Shown here: positions 34,160-46,489 of the stretch, one piece after another
Position numbering within the stretch: the stretch's first letter is position 1
Layout: each line of letters starts with the position of its first letter
DNA from: Vitrella brassicaformis
Lineage: Eukaryota > Sar > Vitrellaceae
Length of the DNA stretch: 52,599 nucleotides
Reading direction: 5' to 3'
Assembly (NCBI GenBank): GCA_001179505.1
Contig: CDMY01000007.1
Coordinates: 67,045-119,643 of the forward strand
Translations under genes and position numbers: made by a program
Notes under the pieces: generated by a model
Told to the model about the DNA's origin: nothing
Database searches by the model: none
The model's input: the letters and a program-made list of their open reading frames with translations, nothing else

Positions 34160-36343
34160 ATGGCAGATCGTGTGCGTGACTACGAGAGGAGCGGTCTGGA
34201 TGGCGAGGCGCGTGAGCGGCTGCGGCGTGTGCAGAGGGAGGTGCTGATCAACGTGAGCCTGCCCGACGCCATCAGCTGCCAGACCGTCGAGGACGGGGCG
34301 GTGGTTCGTGTGGACATAGAGGAGACGGCCCACTCCAGCCCGTGCCACTTCCTCACGTCCGTGTGCCCCAACCTGGCCGTCTGCTGTGCCGAGCCCCTGC
34401 CCCGGCCGACCACCACCATGTGGCGCGACAACGAGCTGACGGCCCTGCTGGACCAGGTGTACACCCAGCTGCAGACCCACCCGCTGCTCACCACCACTCC
34501 CATGCCGTCCAAGAGCGACAAGGAGTACGAGCAGATGGTCAACCGCATGCTCTGCATCTCGCCGCAGAAACCCAACCGCATCCTCACCCCGCCGTCGCTC
34601 GACGCCACGCCGACTGAGCTGCCGTCCACCGCCACTCATGAGGTCATGATGACTGACCGGAGCGAGGTGCGGCATCATGATGATGTCGAGAGCGAGGTGC
34701 GGCATCATGACGATGTCGAGAGCAGCGAGGCGGATGACGATGACGAGGAGGCAGAGGACGAGAAGGAGGTGGACGAGGGGGGCGCGTACGACGGCCAGAG
34801 CCGACCCGAGACTCCCCCGGAGATCACGCCACACAATGTCACACCGACCAATAAGGCAGATGCCAAGAAGGTGAGGACATCAGGGAAGGACGTGTATGTG
34901 AGCTGGCACTCAAAGGTGTATGGCGTGGATGGTGTGTCTGTCTGTCTGTCCCTTGTAGGCCGAGTTGGATCGGTTGTTGGGTGAGTGGGAGCGTCTGTAC
35001 GAGAGCGAGAAGGTCACCATGGCCCACGACGCCTGGACCAAGGTCGTCACCGCCACGCAGGACTACCTCACCATCATCGGACACATCGACAGCCCCGAGG
35101 GCGACAAAACACGTGAGCGACGCGACGCAGCGAGAGAGATGTCGGCCAGGCAATCCACCGTGTGTCCTCTGCATGAATACGTGGCTGCAGCCCCATCCCC
35201 AATGGACGTGAGGGTTCTGCTGGAGCGTGCGGCCATCGACGTCAATGGCCACCCGCTGCTGCAGGACGACGCCCTTCGCCGGTTTGAGATGGCCATGAAG
35301 GAGATCCAGGCCACAGACGCCATCCTCGACACCGCCGACTCACACACAATGGGCGGCGGAAGCTCGCGATACGACCTCCGGTAGGACAGGGAGGGAGAGA
35401 CAGAAATCGACAAGACAAGCAGGGGTGTGTGTGCACGAGTGTGTGCGTCTTTGTGTGGTCGTCCGTGCAGGTGGCATGTCGACAAGGACAATGTGGTGGT
35501 CATGTCAGCCGAGGGCGTCATCGACGTGCCTCTGTTCCACCTGCTGTGCCTGCTCTACGAGACGGATTACTACTGTCGTTTCTTCCCCTTCGTCAGCAAG
35601 GTCGAGACCATCATGGAAATCGACAGGATGAACCGAGTCATGAGACACGAGTACGGAAAGCATGAACGAGGAGCGAGAAATGCACAGCGCACCTGTCGAT
35701 CTGTATCTGTCTGTGGATGTCTCTCCAGGTTCTCCTTCCCGTGGCCGCTGAACAAGCGCGAGAGCATCAACTATGGGTTTGGCACGGATGCGCTGGACGA
35801 CCCGAGGTACGAGGCGGTGGTGGTGTGTTCGTGGAGCATCACACACGACGACCGGCACGGCCTGGGCATCGCGGTGCCGGACATCAGCCCCCACCGTGTG
35901 CCCATGAAGATCGACCACTTCACATGGCGCCTCCAGCCGATCACCCAACACAAGACCAGGCTGCAATTCGTTTTCAAGGTACCCACATGCCATGCAACCA
36001 ACCGTATGTATGTGTTGATAGATATGTATACATACCTGTGCACTCAACCGCGTGGATACCGTGTGTTTCCTCCCTGGTTGCTGTGCAGGCGAATCCGCAC
36101 ATAGCTCATCTGCCGGTGTCGGTGCAGGCCTACGCGACGCGTTACATCACCCACAGCGTGTACCGCAACATGACCAAGTGCGCCAGGCGGTTCAAGGGCT
36201 CCGTGTGGGAGAAGCGCATGCACGAGCGGCCGGACGTCTACGGCTACATGCAGACCAGACTGGAGGAATACTTCAGCAACAAACGGGGGCAGGGTGAGAT
36301 GAGGCCAGGGGGGAGCCGGAGGGAGGGGGCGACCACTGAATGA
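34160..36343 (+). CDS. START-like lipid-binding domain protein
   Basis: Five exons (34160-34870, 34959-35380, 35471-35650, 35729-35978, 36089-36343) give 605 residues. Residues about 380-560 resemble the START/polyketide-cyclase fold used for lipid transfer: GVIDVPLFHLLCLLYETDYY, FFPFVSKV, EFSFPWPLNKRE (its glutamate formed across an exon junction), YEAVVVCSWSI, and TWRLQPITQHKTRLQFVFK before a long C-terminal helix (SVYRNMTKCARRF). The N-terminal half begins with helices (DYERSGLDGEARERLRRVQR) and carries a strongly acidic linker with a perfect 10-residue duplication. There is no signal peptide or transmembrane segment, so it is probably cytosolic. The lipid is not predictable. Some protist START-like proteins of this layout remain uncharacterised. 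Confidence 0.72.
34661..34720 (+). repeat. In-frame 30-bp tandem duplication in the START-like gene
   Basis: AGCGAGGTGCGGCATCATGA continuing to 34690 is repeated at 34691-34720 with one mismatch. The unit is ten codons (SEVRHHDDVE) and the duplication is in frame. It lies in the acidic linker, so it probably does not disturb a folded domain. Confidence 0.9.
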
Positions 36344-38587
36344 ATGAACGAGTGGATGGATGTATGGATGAGTGAGTGACTGTCTCAGTGGGGTGGGGTG
36401 GGCAGGGCTGAGTGAGTGGTTGATTTGTCTGTGTGATGTGAGGGAGGGAGGCCCATGGGTGCGTGTCCGTAGTGGTGTGTATCTATGCGTGAGAGTGCGT
36501 GTGGGCTGCTGGGTGAGGGCTGTAGGCGTGTGTTCATCCATGCCATGCCCCAGTCGTACCGTGTGTGTGTGTGAGTGTGTGTGTGTGTTTGATAGTGGGT
36601 GTGAGTCCCCCGTTTCAACTAACTGGTTTTGCCGTCCTTATTTGCTTTGCCTTTCTGTCCGTGTGCCTTGTGCTCTGTGCGATCCGTCTGTCTGCGATCC
36701 GTCTCGTCCGATCGTCGTGTTTGCTTTTTGCCCTTGATTTTGTTTATGCATGTGATATGAGCGTGTGTGGATGTATAGTGTGCGTGAGAGTAAGTGGATG
36801 GGTGTGCGTACCGTGCATTGCCGTGCGCCCCTGTCCATGAGGCTGGACAAAAGCAAGGGCGCCTGGCTTGCATGGCACGCACCTGCTGCCTCACGAGTAC
36901 GAGTACGGGTCCTTTACTCTCTTATCCTTTATTTCTCGTCCGCCTCTGTGCGGCGCGCGCCGTTGATCCGTTCCATGCAGTCCAGCCATGCAGACAGACG
37001 TGCTACTTACTCACTTACACACGTTCACCCGATATTTATTTACGTACTGCCTGCTGCCTGCCTTGCTGCCTTCGCTCACGACCAATGTCTCTGTGTGTGT
37101 GTTTGCCCTGCCAGCCAAGAAACATGCCACCTGCTGCTCATGTGCCCGCCTGCCTGTCTGTCTCTCCTACTGCCCTATTGCCCGTCTTTTTGCCCACCAG
37201 TCCACCCATTGCGCACCGCACCCAGTCAGTCAGTCAGTCAGTCATGTAGCCACCCAGCCAGCACATAGTACACCCATCCATCCATTTACCGATCCATCAG
37301 TGAGCCCTCCCGCCTCCTCCCTTTTTTCCATGGATGCAAGTCCTTTGCTGTCCGTTTTGTGCAACAGACATACACACGTTCATGTGCACTCATGTCATAT
37401 ATGTGGCTAATGAATGAAGGAATGCGATGCTGACTTTTTCTACCGTCGTCATTTGGAACTGCGACGCACGTACGGGACGTTTCGCACTGCATGCCATCCA
37501 TCGTCACTTACAGCGTACACACAAGTGCTTGCATGCATGTCTGCGCGTCTCCCTGCGCCTGTCGATAGAGCAATGAAGAGGTTGTGTTTACTGTTCATGT
37601 GTGCGTGTGTCCATGCACATCACATTCATCCCTATACAGGGCCGGTGGCAAGTGGCTGGTGGGTGGCTGTGTGTACCTACCTAACCCATTCTATTCCTTG
37701 TGTCTTATCTACCTGAGCACGTCGGGCCCTAAGTCTGTGTGTCTGTAACCCACTGTCTCTCTTTCCTGCTTGATTTCCACTTCCCCCCACAGCCACACCG
37801 TTTGTTTACCATACACACATCCACCCATCCATCCATCCATCCACCCGTATATGTCCACACACACACACACACACACCCCACGCCGCCATCACTCGCACAA
37901 AGGAAAGAAGCTCGGTGCACTGTGAGAATGCACTAATCATCTCGCAGCCGCCCGGAGCTGGTGGTGAGCGGTCCGTACAATATCTTTTGGTAAGGTACTT
38001 TTGTAAGGACTGGCTTGTTGTCCGGCCGTCTGTATGTCATGAACTGATAGAGGGGTCGCAACTATAGAGGGGGGTGGAGGGGGGCGGGAGGGTGCTTGTT
38101 TGTCAATAATTAGCTCAATACATTCGGACGGACGGGGGCGAGGGGGTGCCTGGCTCATGAAAACGGTGGGCCGCGACGGGAGTGTGGCGATTCGTGAACG
38201 AACAGAGAGGCACACAGGCTGGCTGACGGATGCATCTCTATCATGTTTGACACGTGGTGCGTGTGCATTGTTGCCGTACGTGGTCGATGAATGCAATGAT
38301 ATGGATGGATGGATGGATGGGTAGTCAGCCACAGAGCGAGAGTCAAGCCAGCAAGCACACTGTATGCAGGCATCTCATCTATCTGTCTGTCTATGGCGTG
38401 AATATGTGACCGATCGACACGGACTGGCATTGTACGTACACACGTACACAATGAATGAATGATCAAAACAACGCAATCAAACGGCGAAACTTGGACTGAC
38501 ACACAAGCAGAATCAAAGCAGCTGGCTGGCAAAGCGGAATCAAAGCTTGGCATATAAGTCAGTCTGAGTCAGTCACTCACTGCAGCG
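36344..38587. other. Gene-free interval
   Basis: About 2.2 kb between the START-like gene and copy B of the CCp-like gene. It has GTGTGT, CATCCATCC and GCCTGCCTG tracts with AT-richer stretches in between (for example 36900-37000 and 37980-38060). No gene-like frame, tRNA or rRNA was recognised. The right part must hold the promoter of copy B. Confidence 0.55.
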
Positions 38588-39997
38588 ATGTGTTGGCGTC
38601 GCCTCGCGCTTCTCTCATCTCTCATCTCGGTGTGTCTCGCACAGAATGCAACAAGTAGGCCACAAACACAGAAACAGAGCAAGAAAGCCAACACACACTC
38701 ACACTCAATGTCTCTCTCTCTTGTGTCTCTCTATGTGATGCAGCAATAGAGCCCACCACCTACATCAAGCTGAGCAGTGCATCGGCCGACAGCACGTTTT
38801 CGCGTGAGTTTGCTGCAGAGAATGGCATCGTGCCTGGGTCGGGGTATTGGTGTTCGGCTGGCGGCCACAATGACAGCGGCGTCGTGACGTTCACCGGGTT
38901 TGTGTCGGGCATGCCCAAGCGTGTGCGGGGCGTGTCCATCCACTGGGCATACGCGCCGGGTGAGGTGGGCATCAAGACGTCGGTCGACGGCCGCGAGTAC
39001 GAGGCAGCGCTGCCCATGCGCACGGCACCACGGACAGAGGAATCATTCGACCAGGCAAGCAGCCAATCAATGAGACAGACACAAACCGGACAGACAGAGA
39101 TTGATACATATGTGTGTCTGTGTCTCATCTCTGTCTTCGTCAGGATCTGTTGTTCGACGCACCGAGGCGCGTCAAGGCCATGCAGGTGGTGATGGGTCGG
39201 CCCGTCCACGACTTTTACGGCATCAACACACTCCGCCTCATCGGCTATGGCGTCCCCACAGTCACACTCATCAGCGGCATCACATCCATCGGCGAGGAGC
39301 AGTGCCTGCAGGTCGAGCACGGCCGCGTCCACACGGCCGGCGCGAGAGTGACGCTGGCTTCGTGTCTCGAGGCGGCCGCCAATGCGGCCTTCCCATCTGG
39401 CTATTACTACGTCCAGCCGCCCTGCGCCGATACACCCTTTCGCGCCTTCTGCCACACGCCAACGGCCGCCACCCTCTCCCTCTTCACGGCCGGCCGACGG
39501 GCGGGGCACAGCATCTCCGACCTCATCAAGACGCCAGCAGATGCCCACCACAGCTGTGAGCAAGTCGGCATGGCACCCTTAAAGCTGCGAGATGCCAGCC
39601 AGCTGAAAGTCGTGTTGCCGTACCTCAAGTCGCTGGGGATCACTGATCTCGTAACCACACACCCCAACCACACACACACACCAAATGCATCGACTGATCC
39701 ATCTCTGTCTCTCTCTCTCTCTCTCTGTGTGTGTGGGTGTGTGTGTGTGGTGTGCAGTGGCAGTGTGGGTGTGTTCACGAGTGGCGCGCAGGCCCACTTT
39801 GACCGACTCGCCTTCACATCAGCGCCGTGTGAGGCGCCGTCCACGACGCTCGTGCCGCCCCTTCCGCCTCAATGCAGCTACTTCAGCATGGCTGCGGCAC
39901 TCGGCGGCGGCGTGCCGCCGACGTGGCACGTCACAGACGGAGGCGGCGACCGAGACACAATGGCGGTGACGTCCGACTGGCAGTACAAGACGAACGT
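38588..39997 (+). CDS. CCp-like (LCCL/lectin family) copy B, short chimeric form, cut by gap
   Basis: Exons 38588-38654 (signal peptide MCWRRLALLSSLISVCLAQ), 38744-39054 and 39144-39650 encode a discoidin-like domain (GYWCSAGGHNDSG ... VRGVSIHWAYAPGEVGIKTS), the ricin start EEQCLQVEHGRV, then directly the fibrinogen-like SGYYYVQPPC. Compared with gene C the sequence jumps from C about 40830 to 42154, and from C about 42400 to 44674. The second junction falls inside GGATCACTGATCTCGT, shared by both parents. Splicing the 107-base intron 39651-39757 puts the following sandwich domain out of frame; retaining it keeps a single open frame to the gap. It could encode a short secreted lectin or be defective. 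The first intron after the discoidin half is GC-AG. Confidence 0.65.
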
Positions 39998-40297
39998 NNN
40001 NNNNNNNNNNNNNNNNNNNNNNNNNNNNNNNNNNNNNNNNNNNNNNNNNNNNNNNNNNNNNNNNNNNNNNNNNNNNNNNNNNNNNNNNNNNNNNNNNNNN
40101 NNNNNNNNNNNNNNNNNNNNNNNNNNNNNNNNNNNNNNNNNNNNNNNNNNNNNNNNNNNNNNNNNNNNNNNNNNNNNNNNNNNNNNNNNNNNNNNNNNNN
40201 NNNNNNNNNNNNNNNNNNNNNNNNNNNNNNNNNNNNNNNNNNNNNNNNNNNNNNNNNNNNNNNNNNNNNNNNNNNNNNNNNNNNNNNNNNNNNNNNN
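39998..40297. other. Assembly gap (300 N) between two near-identical copies
   Basis: Fixed-size 300-N placeholder. Sequence right of the gap (40298 onward) repeats copy B from 38851 onward without visible differences for about 480 bases, introns included. The gap therefore marks a repeat that the assembler could not resolve, and true spacing and copy number are unknown. Confidence 0.95.
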
Positions 40298-43200
40298 TGT
40301 TCGGCTGGCGGCCACAATGACAGCGGCGTCGTGACGTTCACCGGGTTTGTGTCGGGCATGCCCAAGCGTGTGCGGGGCGTGTCCATCCACTGGGCATACG
40401 CGCCGGGTGAGGTGGGCATCAAGACGTCGGTCGACGGCCGCGAGTACGAGGCAGCGCTGCCCATGCGCACGGCACCACGGACAGAGGAATCATTCGACCA
40501 GGCAAGCAGCCAATCAATGAGACAGACACAAACCGGACAGACAGAGATTGATACATATGTGTGTCTGTGTCTCATCTCTGTCTTCGTCAGGATCTGTTGT
40601 TCGACGCACCGAGGCGCGTCAAGGCCATGCAGGTGGTGATGGGTCGGCCCGTCCACGACTTTTACGGCATCAACACACTCCGCCTCATCGGCTATGGCGT
40701 CCCCACAGTCACACTCATCAGCGGCATCACATCCATCGGCGAGGAGCAGTGCCTGCAGGTCGAGCACGGCCGCGTCCAAACGTCTGGCGCGAGAGTGACG
40801 CTGGCGTCGTGTCTCGAGGCGGCCGCCAGTGGCGACGGGCGGGAGCTCTTCCGCTTCAACTCCAACGGCCAACTCGCCAACGTCGCTGGCGGCCTGTGTG
40901 TCCAGCTCAAGGACAACAAACACCAACAGGGTCGGTGACATGGCACAGACCACACACACACACACACATTGGTTGGTGCGGATCTGTCTCTCCATGGATC
41001 GATGTGTGCATTGCAGGTGGCGTTGTGGATTTGGCGCCGTGCGAGAGTGCCTTGTCTTTTCAAGACGGCCGGTCTCTGTTTGAGGTGCAGCCCAACAGCC
41101 AACTGCGGGTCATGAAGGCCGGCAAATTCTGCATCACGCCCATTGGGGAGTCGGCGGGCGATGTCGACCTCGCCCTCCACTCGATCGCCTCGACCAACAG
41201 GCCCAGTGACGACCCCACACACGCACCCGAGAAGGCCGTGGACGGCAAAGGGGATACCTACTGGGCCAGTGATGTGCTTGACGCCGACGCCACTGGCCAG
41301 CATGTCACATTCGACATCGACCTGGGGGAGCCGGCGAGGCTCGACAAGATCACCATTGAATGGGAATACCCCGCACTCGGTACGTCACCATAGCATCACA
41401 GACATACTGACGACACGCCACGCCACGCACCCCTGTGTGGTGTGTGCCTCACTCACAGAGTTCGGTGTTCTGTTGAGTCTGGACAAGGCCCACGAGACGG
41501 AGGCGGCCAACGTCATCGCCAACCCACTCAACGAGACCGCCCTTGCACTGCCACCGCAAGAGGCCCAGTACGTGCGTCTGGTGCTCCGCAAGCCCCACCC
41601 CGTCTACGCGGCCGTCGACATTAGTCGGTATGTCTACGGCATCCGTCGCGTGACGCTGTTGGCCAACAAGCTGCGCGTGGGCGTGGAGGAGTGCGACGTC
41701 GCCCAACACTCCAAGGACGCACGAGACAAGTTCTTCCTCGAGGGCGTACAAACAGCAGACCTCCAGCCAAATGTCAACACACACACACACACAGAGAGGG
41801 ATGTGATTATACAGAGGCCCATTGTGTCTCTGTGTGTGATTGATGTCTGCAGACGCAGTTGATGTCTCTTCGTCACGAGCTCAAGTCCTCGTCACGCCAG
41901 ATGGACCTCACGACGGCTTCCGTCGAGTCGATGGCTGCCAAGGAGGTGAAGCAGTGCCGCACGCAGACACAGGCGTCCCTGTCCCGCCTGCAGCGCCTGA
42001 CCGCAGCGGACGACACACTCACGACTCACCTCCACCACGTGCAGGCCAAGCTCCGCTCGTACGCCATCGACGAGAGCCTGCTCACACTCGGAGACACCGA
42101 GCACAGCCCCGCAGACGACTGCAGCGACATAGCCGGCCTGGCACACACACAGCCGGCGGCCTTCCCATCCGGCTATTACTACGTCCAGCCGCCCTGCGCA
42201 GACACGCCCTTTCGCGCCTTCTGCCACACGCCTTCCTCCCTCTTCACGGCCGGCCGACGAGCGGGGCACAGCATCTCCGACCTCATCAAGACGCCAGCAG
42301 ACGCCCAGCACAGCTGTGAGCAGCTCGGCATGACGACCTTTGAGCTGCGAGATGCCAGCCAGCTGACAGTCGTGTTGCCGTACCTCAAGTCGCTGGGGCT
42401 CGGCCGACAGCAGGACAACACCACCGAAACACAACGCGTCATACCGGTACGCCAACCAGAGAGACAGAGGGAGAGAGGGAGAGAGAGGGAGGTGCAATGT
42501 GTGGGTGTGTGTGGTGTGTGCAGCTGGCGTACGACTTCACGTGTGAGAGCGGCGTGTGTGCGGGCAAACTGACATCCATCGCCGGCAACGTAGCCACACA
42601 CCCATCCACTCACTCACTGTCTGGCTGCATGAATTCATATTGCTGGATGGCGTGTGTGTCTCTCTCTGTCTCTTTGCCTGCAGGGTTCCTTGCCCTCACT
42701 GAATGGTCTGCTGTCGTCCATCACGCCCCGGCCGGCCATCGCATTATCGGCTGCGGGAATCGCAATCAAGCCAGGTATGCACTACTCACTCTGCACACAT
42801 ACGCAGACACACGACCCACCTCTGTCTGTGTGTGTGTGCAGGTCTGTCTGCGGCCGAGATAGCGTACTTCGAGTTGGGTGGCACCGACGTCAGTGTCATG
42901 GGCGTGCTGTGCGAAGTCAAACCCACGAAGCGACCGTAAACAAACGACACACACCACACAATAAGCCGCTCTCTGTCTGTATGTGGCGGATGGATGCGTG
43001 TCGCCATGTGCACAGTGTGGCCATTTCGATCGCCTGCGGATCGTCGCCGAGAGGAGACACATCAACCTTCCAGGGCCCTCTCCACACTGAGATCACCGTC
43101 AAGTGCCCGCCGTGCACCACTGCCGCGACGAAGGTGGTCGGCACGGGCATCTACAGAGACGACACCTCGGTCTGTCTCGCCGCACAACACGCCGGCGTGA

Positions 43201-44804
43201 CCGCTGCCGACGGGGGCACCGTCACTGGTCAGTGGCACAGACATACGCACAGACGGATTGTGTGCATGTGTGTGTGTGTGTGTGGCCACCAGTCCGTCTG
43301 CGCGAGGGCTTCGAGCGGTACGAGGGGTCGACGCAGAACGGCGTCACATCCGAGTCCTCCCAAGGCCCGTTCAAGTGGGACCGGAGCTTCACCCTCTCCC
43401 TGCCCACAGCCCGCAAGTGCCCCCGACGCCCGACCGCCGAAACCACACCGACAATGTTCGTCGAAGTCATCGCAGAGACGGCCACCCTCACCAACGCTAC
43501 ACGCATCGCTCAGCCTCTCCCGCCCCGCGAGACAGTCGAGGCCGGCACGGGATTCGACACGGGTTTCGCCATCTCGACAGCCAACACATACATCGACCGC
43601 CACGCCCTGTCAGTCGACCCCCACCACGTCGACAAGCAGACAGAGGAGGCAAGGAGTGCCGTGCAGCAGGCGAGGCGCGTCCTGAAGCCGACCACAGTCC
43701 TGGCCAACAAGCAGCTCACCGCCCTGCTGGACCTCGAGGCCGACAGCGCCTCATTTGCCCACCAGCTCGACACCAAGTCCAAGAACCTCCAAGACATGCT
43801 CGCTGGTGAGTGGAGTGGGCGGCTGGGGGGAAGACACACACATACATACACACAGACAAACACATACAGGCCGATCTCTGTTTGTGTGGTCAGGTTACGA
43901 GCGTCAGCTCAAGTACTACGTGACTCGGCTGAGGGGCCAGAGCGGCTTCAGGTCGTTCAGAGTCACATACGATAGCGACCTCACCGACGACTTTCGGTGC
44001 GAGGACGGTGCGGCCGTCATCAAGGGGCCGAGCCGGTGGGAGCTCGCACACGACACGGCCGGACGGGAGACAACCATCTCGCAAGTAAGTTAGTTGGCAC
44101 ATCATCATCCATCACACAAGTGTCTTGATGCCCATCTGTGTGTCCATGGAATGGATGCTTCAGTTGTCGATGGTCGAAGGCCAGATGATGACGGGCACCA
44201 CATGCATACGAAAGGACACACGGTAACTTACGCACCACACAGACAGATATCCACAGATCGATCCGTGTGTGTCGTGTCGTGTGTGCAGTGTGTACGACGG
44301 GTCATTCACGGCTGACGTGTACGTGGCTGGCGGGACTGGCAGCGCCGGTCTGGTGTTCCGAGCGACTGACATGGACAATCTCATGATGTTCGAGATGCGC
44401 CAAAGGCCAAACGGCTACAAACGGCTGGCAAGCAAACCTCACCTCACCTAAACAACAAACAGCCACCATCTGAATGCACACGTGTGTGTGTGTGTGTGTG
44501 TGTGTATAGGTCAAGGTTGTGGATGGGAGTGCCTTCGAGCTGCAGAAGATATACGACGGCGGCTATGTGACCGGCCAGTGGTACAGCTTCAACATCACGC
44601 TCCGTCAAGGCCACATCCGCGTCAAGGGCGGCGAGACCGGCACACAGCTGTCGGACATATTCGACACCTACGACGGATCACTGATCTCGTGCGCACAGCA
44701 CACACCCCAACCACACACACACACCCCCCAAATGCATCGACTGATCCATCTCCACCTGTCTGTTCTGTCTGTGTGTGTCTGTGTGTGTCTGTGTGTGTCT
44801 GTGT

Positions 44805-44841
<37 letters not shown>

Positions 44842-46489
44842 GGCAGTGTGGGTGTGTTCACGAGTGGCGCGCAGGCCCACTTCGACCGGCTCGCCTTCGC
44901 ATCAGCGCCGTGTGAGGCGCCGTCCACGACGCTCGTGCCGCCCCTTCCGCCTCAATGCAGCTACTTCAGCATGGCTGCGGCACTCGGCGGCGGCGTGCCG
45001 GCGACGTGGCACGTCACAGACGGAGGCGGCGACCGAGACACACCGGCGGGGACGTCCGACTGGCAGTACAAGACACACGTGGCCGGCGCACCAAAAGTAC
45101 TCGCACAGGTATGTAATGAGACACCAACACACACACAGAGAGGGAGGCAGGGCGAGAGGGATGCACGTCTCTCCTTGTGTGGTGTGATAGTTGTCTGGCG
45201 TCCCGCAAACTGTTGCCTTGGTGAAGCGTCACGTGACTTGCCGAGATGGCCGCATCAGGCTGCACATGTTCCCCCAGTGCTCTGGCGACGACGCAGCTGT
45301 CGGTGTGGTGTTGCGCTACCAGCCCCACACTGACAGCTACTACGCCGTCGTGCTCACACCAAACGCCCTGCAGGTACTAGTAAACAAATGCATGTGTAAA
45401 ATAAATGTCATCTATCTATCCATCCCTCTCCCCTTGTGTGTGTGTCTCGTGTAGGTGCGCAAGTCGATCGAGGGCCGAGTATCGGTGTTGGCTTCTGACC
45501 GGTCGGGCGGCTTCCCATCGGACAGCCAGTGGCTGAAGGTCGAGGTGGCCTTCGAGCACTCCGAGCTGCGCGTCGACGTGTACGGCCCCAAGCACACCAA
45601 GAAGGCAACACTGCAGACTGGCGGTCTACACGAGCTCGATGTGAGCAACAAAAGGGGACGAACGCACAGAGACGTCCATCCATGAATGTGTGTCACCTGT
45701 CTGCATTCAGGATGGGTCTGTTGGGCTGCTGTCGTCTCACTGTGCGGGCGTGGCCTTCGCAAACATGACGGTGCTGCCTTCATCAGCCCACCCCCTCACC
45801 GCCGCATCAGCCAGCGACACTCACGGCCCCCTCCGATCATCAAAGCATCCGGACATTGTCATCCCGCCGCACACAGCAATGGAGAGTGCGATGTCCTTCG
45901 CCGCCCTCCCGGCCTCTGTGTGTTTGTCTGCCAGCCACGCCCTCGACCGGCAGCGTGTGTGCCGCGACCTGCAACCGAGTGCAGCACTGAGCGAGTGCGC
46001 TGATGTGGGACACTTCTGCTTCAAGTGCTGCCAGCACCAGTAAGGACACCACACACACAGACGGGGGAAGGCATGGCATGGCATGGCTGTGCGGGTGTGC
46101 GTGTGTTTGGGGTATGTATCAGTGTGGGGGGTGAGAGTGGAGGACTTCTGGAGTGCACCCGGGCGTGCCACGAGAACGACCAGCACGCTCACGAGACACA
46201 GAGCGCACTCGAGAGCATCCTCAGGTGCGCTGGCCACCGCACACAAAGACACACACACACATCCACTCATGTGTGTCTCCCTCTCTCTCTGTGCAGTTCG
46301 TGTGTGGGTGGTCGCGGTGAGGTGTTCGCCATGTGTTCCCAGGCGTCGCAGCGCAGCAGTGAGGCCGCGTGCCGGAGGGCCGTGTGCGGCCACTGCTGCA
46401 CGACGGCCAACGACAAGGACCAGTACGACACACAAATCAGAGACGAGTGTGCGGCACAGTGCAAGACCAACAACACGCTGATTGCATGA
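40298..46489 (+). CDS. LCCL domain CCp-like secreted multidomain adhesion protein (gene C), 5' end missing
   Basis: Twenty in-frame exons give 1539 residues after the gap. Domain order: discoidin-like; ricin-B lectin (40743-41150); second discoidin (41155-41772, DVDLALHSIAST ... AVDGKGDTYWAS); helical stretch; fibrinogen-like SGYYYVQPPCADTPFRAFC (42160); LCCL domain (43085-43400: VKCPPC, VVGTGIYRDDTSVCLAAQHAG, YEGSTQNGV); a long helical region; two sandwich-type (ApicA/LamG-like) domains (43894-45108 and 45191-45790); and two Cys-rich C-terminal modules (CFKCC; CRRAVCGHCC). This is the architecture of the apicomplexan CCp/LAP family, surface adhesion complexes of sexual stages and crystalloids. 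The missing start is presumably like the signal exon of copy B. Two introns are GC-AG (40502, 44428). Confidence 0.85.
44768..44840 (+). repeat. (GTGTGTCT)n tract in an intron of gene C
   Basis: Repeats of CTGTGTGTGT fill the 3' half of the intron 44689-44840 right up to the CAG acceptor. It acts as the pyrimidine/GT-rich tract before the splice site. The matching introns in copies A and B are shorter and CT-rich. Confidence 0.8.

Noticed and set aside
36988-37410. A long plus-strand open frame with many Cys, Leu and Pro residues
   Set aside because: It is translation of CCTGCCTG/CATCC repeats, with no domain, no codon pattern like the neighbours and no exon partners.
44477-44509. (GT)n run considered as an intergenic boundary inside gene C
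   Set aside because: It ends in a TAG acceptor, and exon phases on both sides agree with a single intron having a GC donor at 44428.
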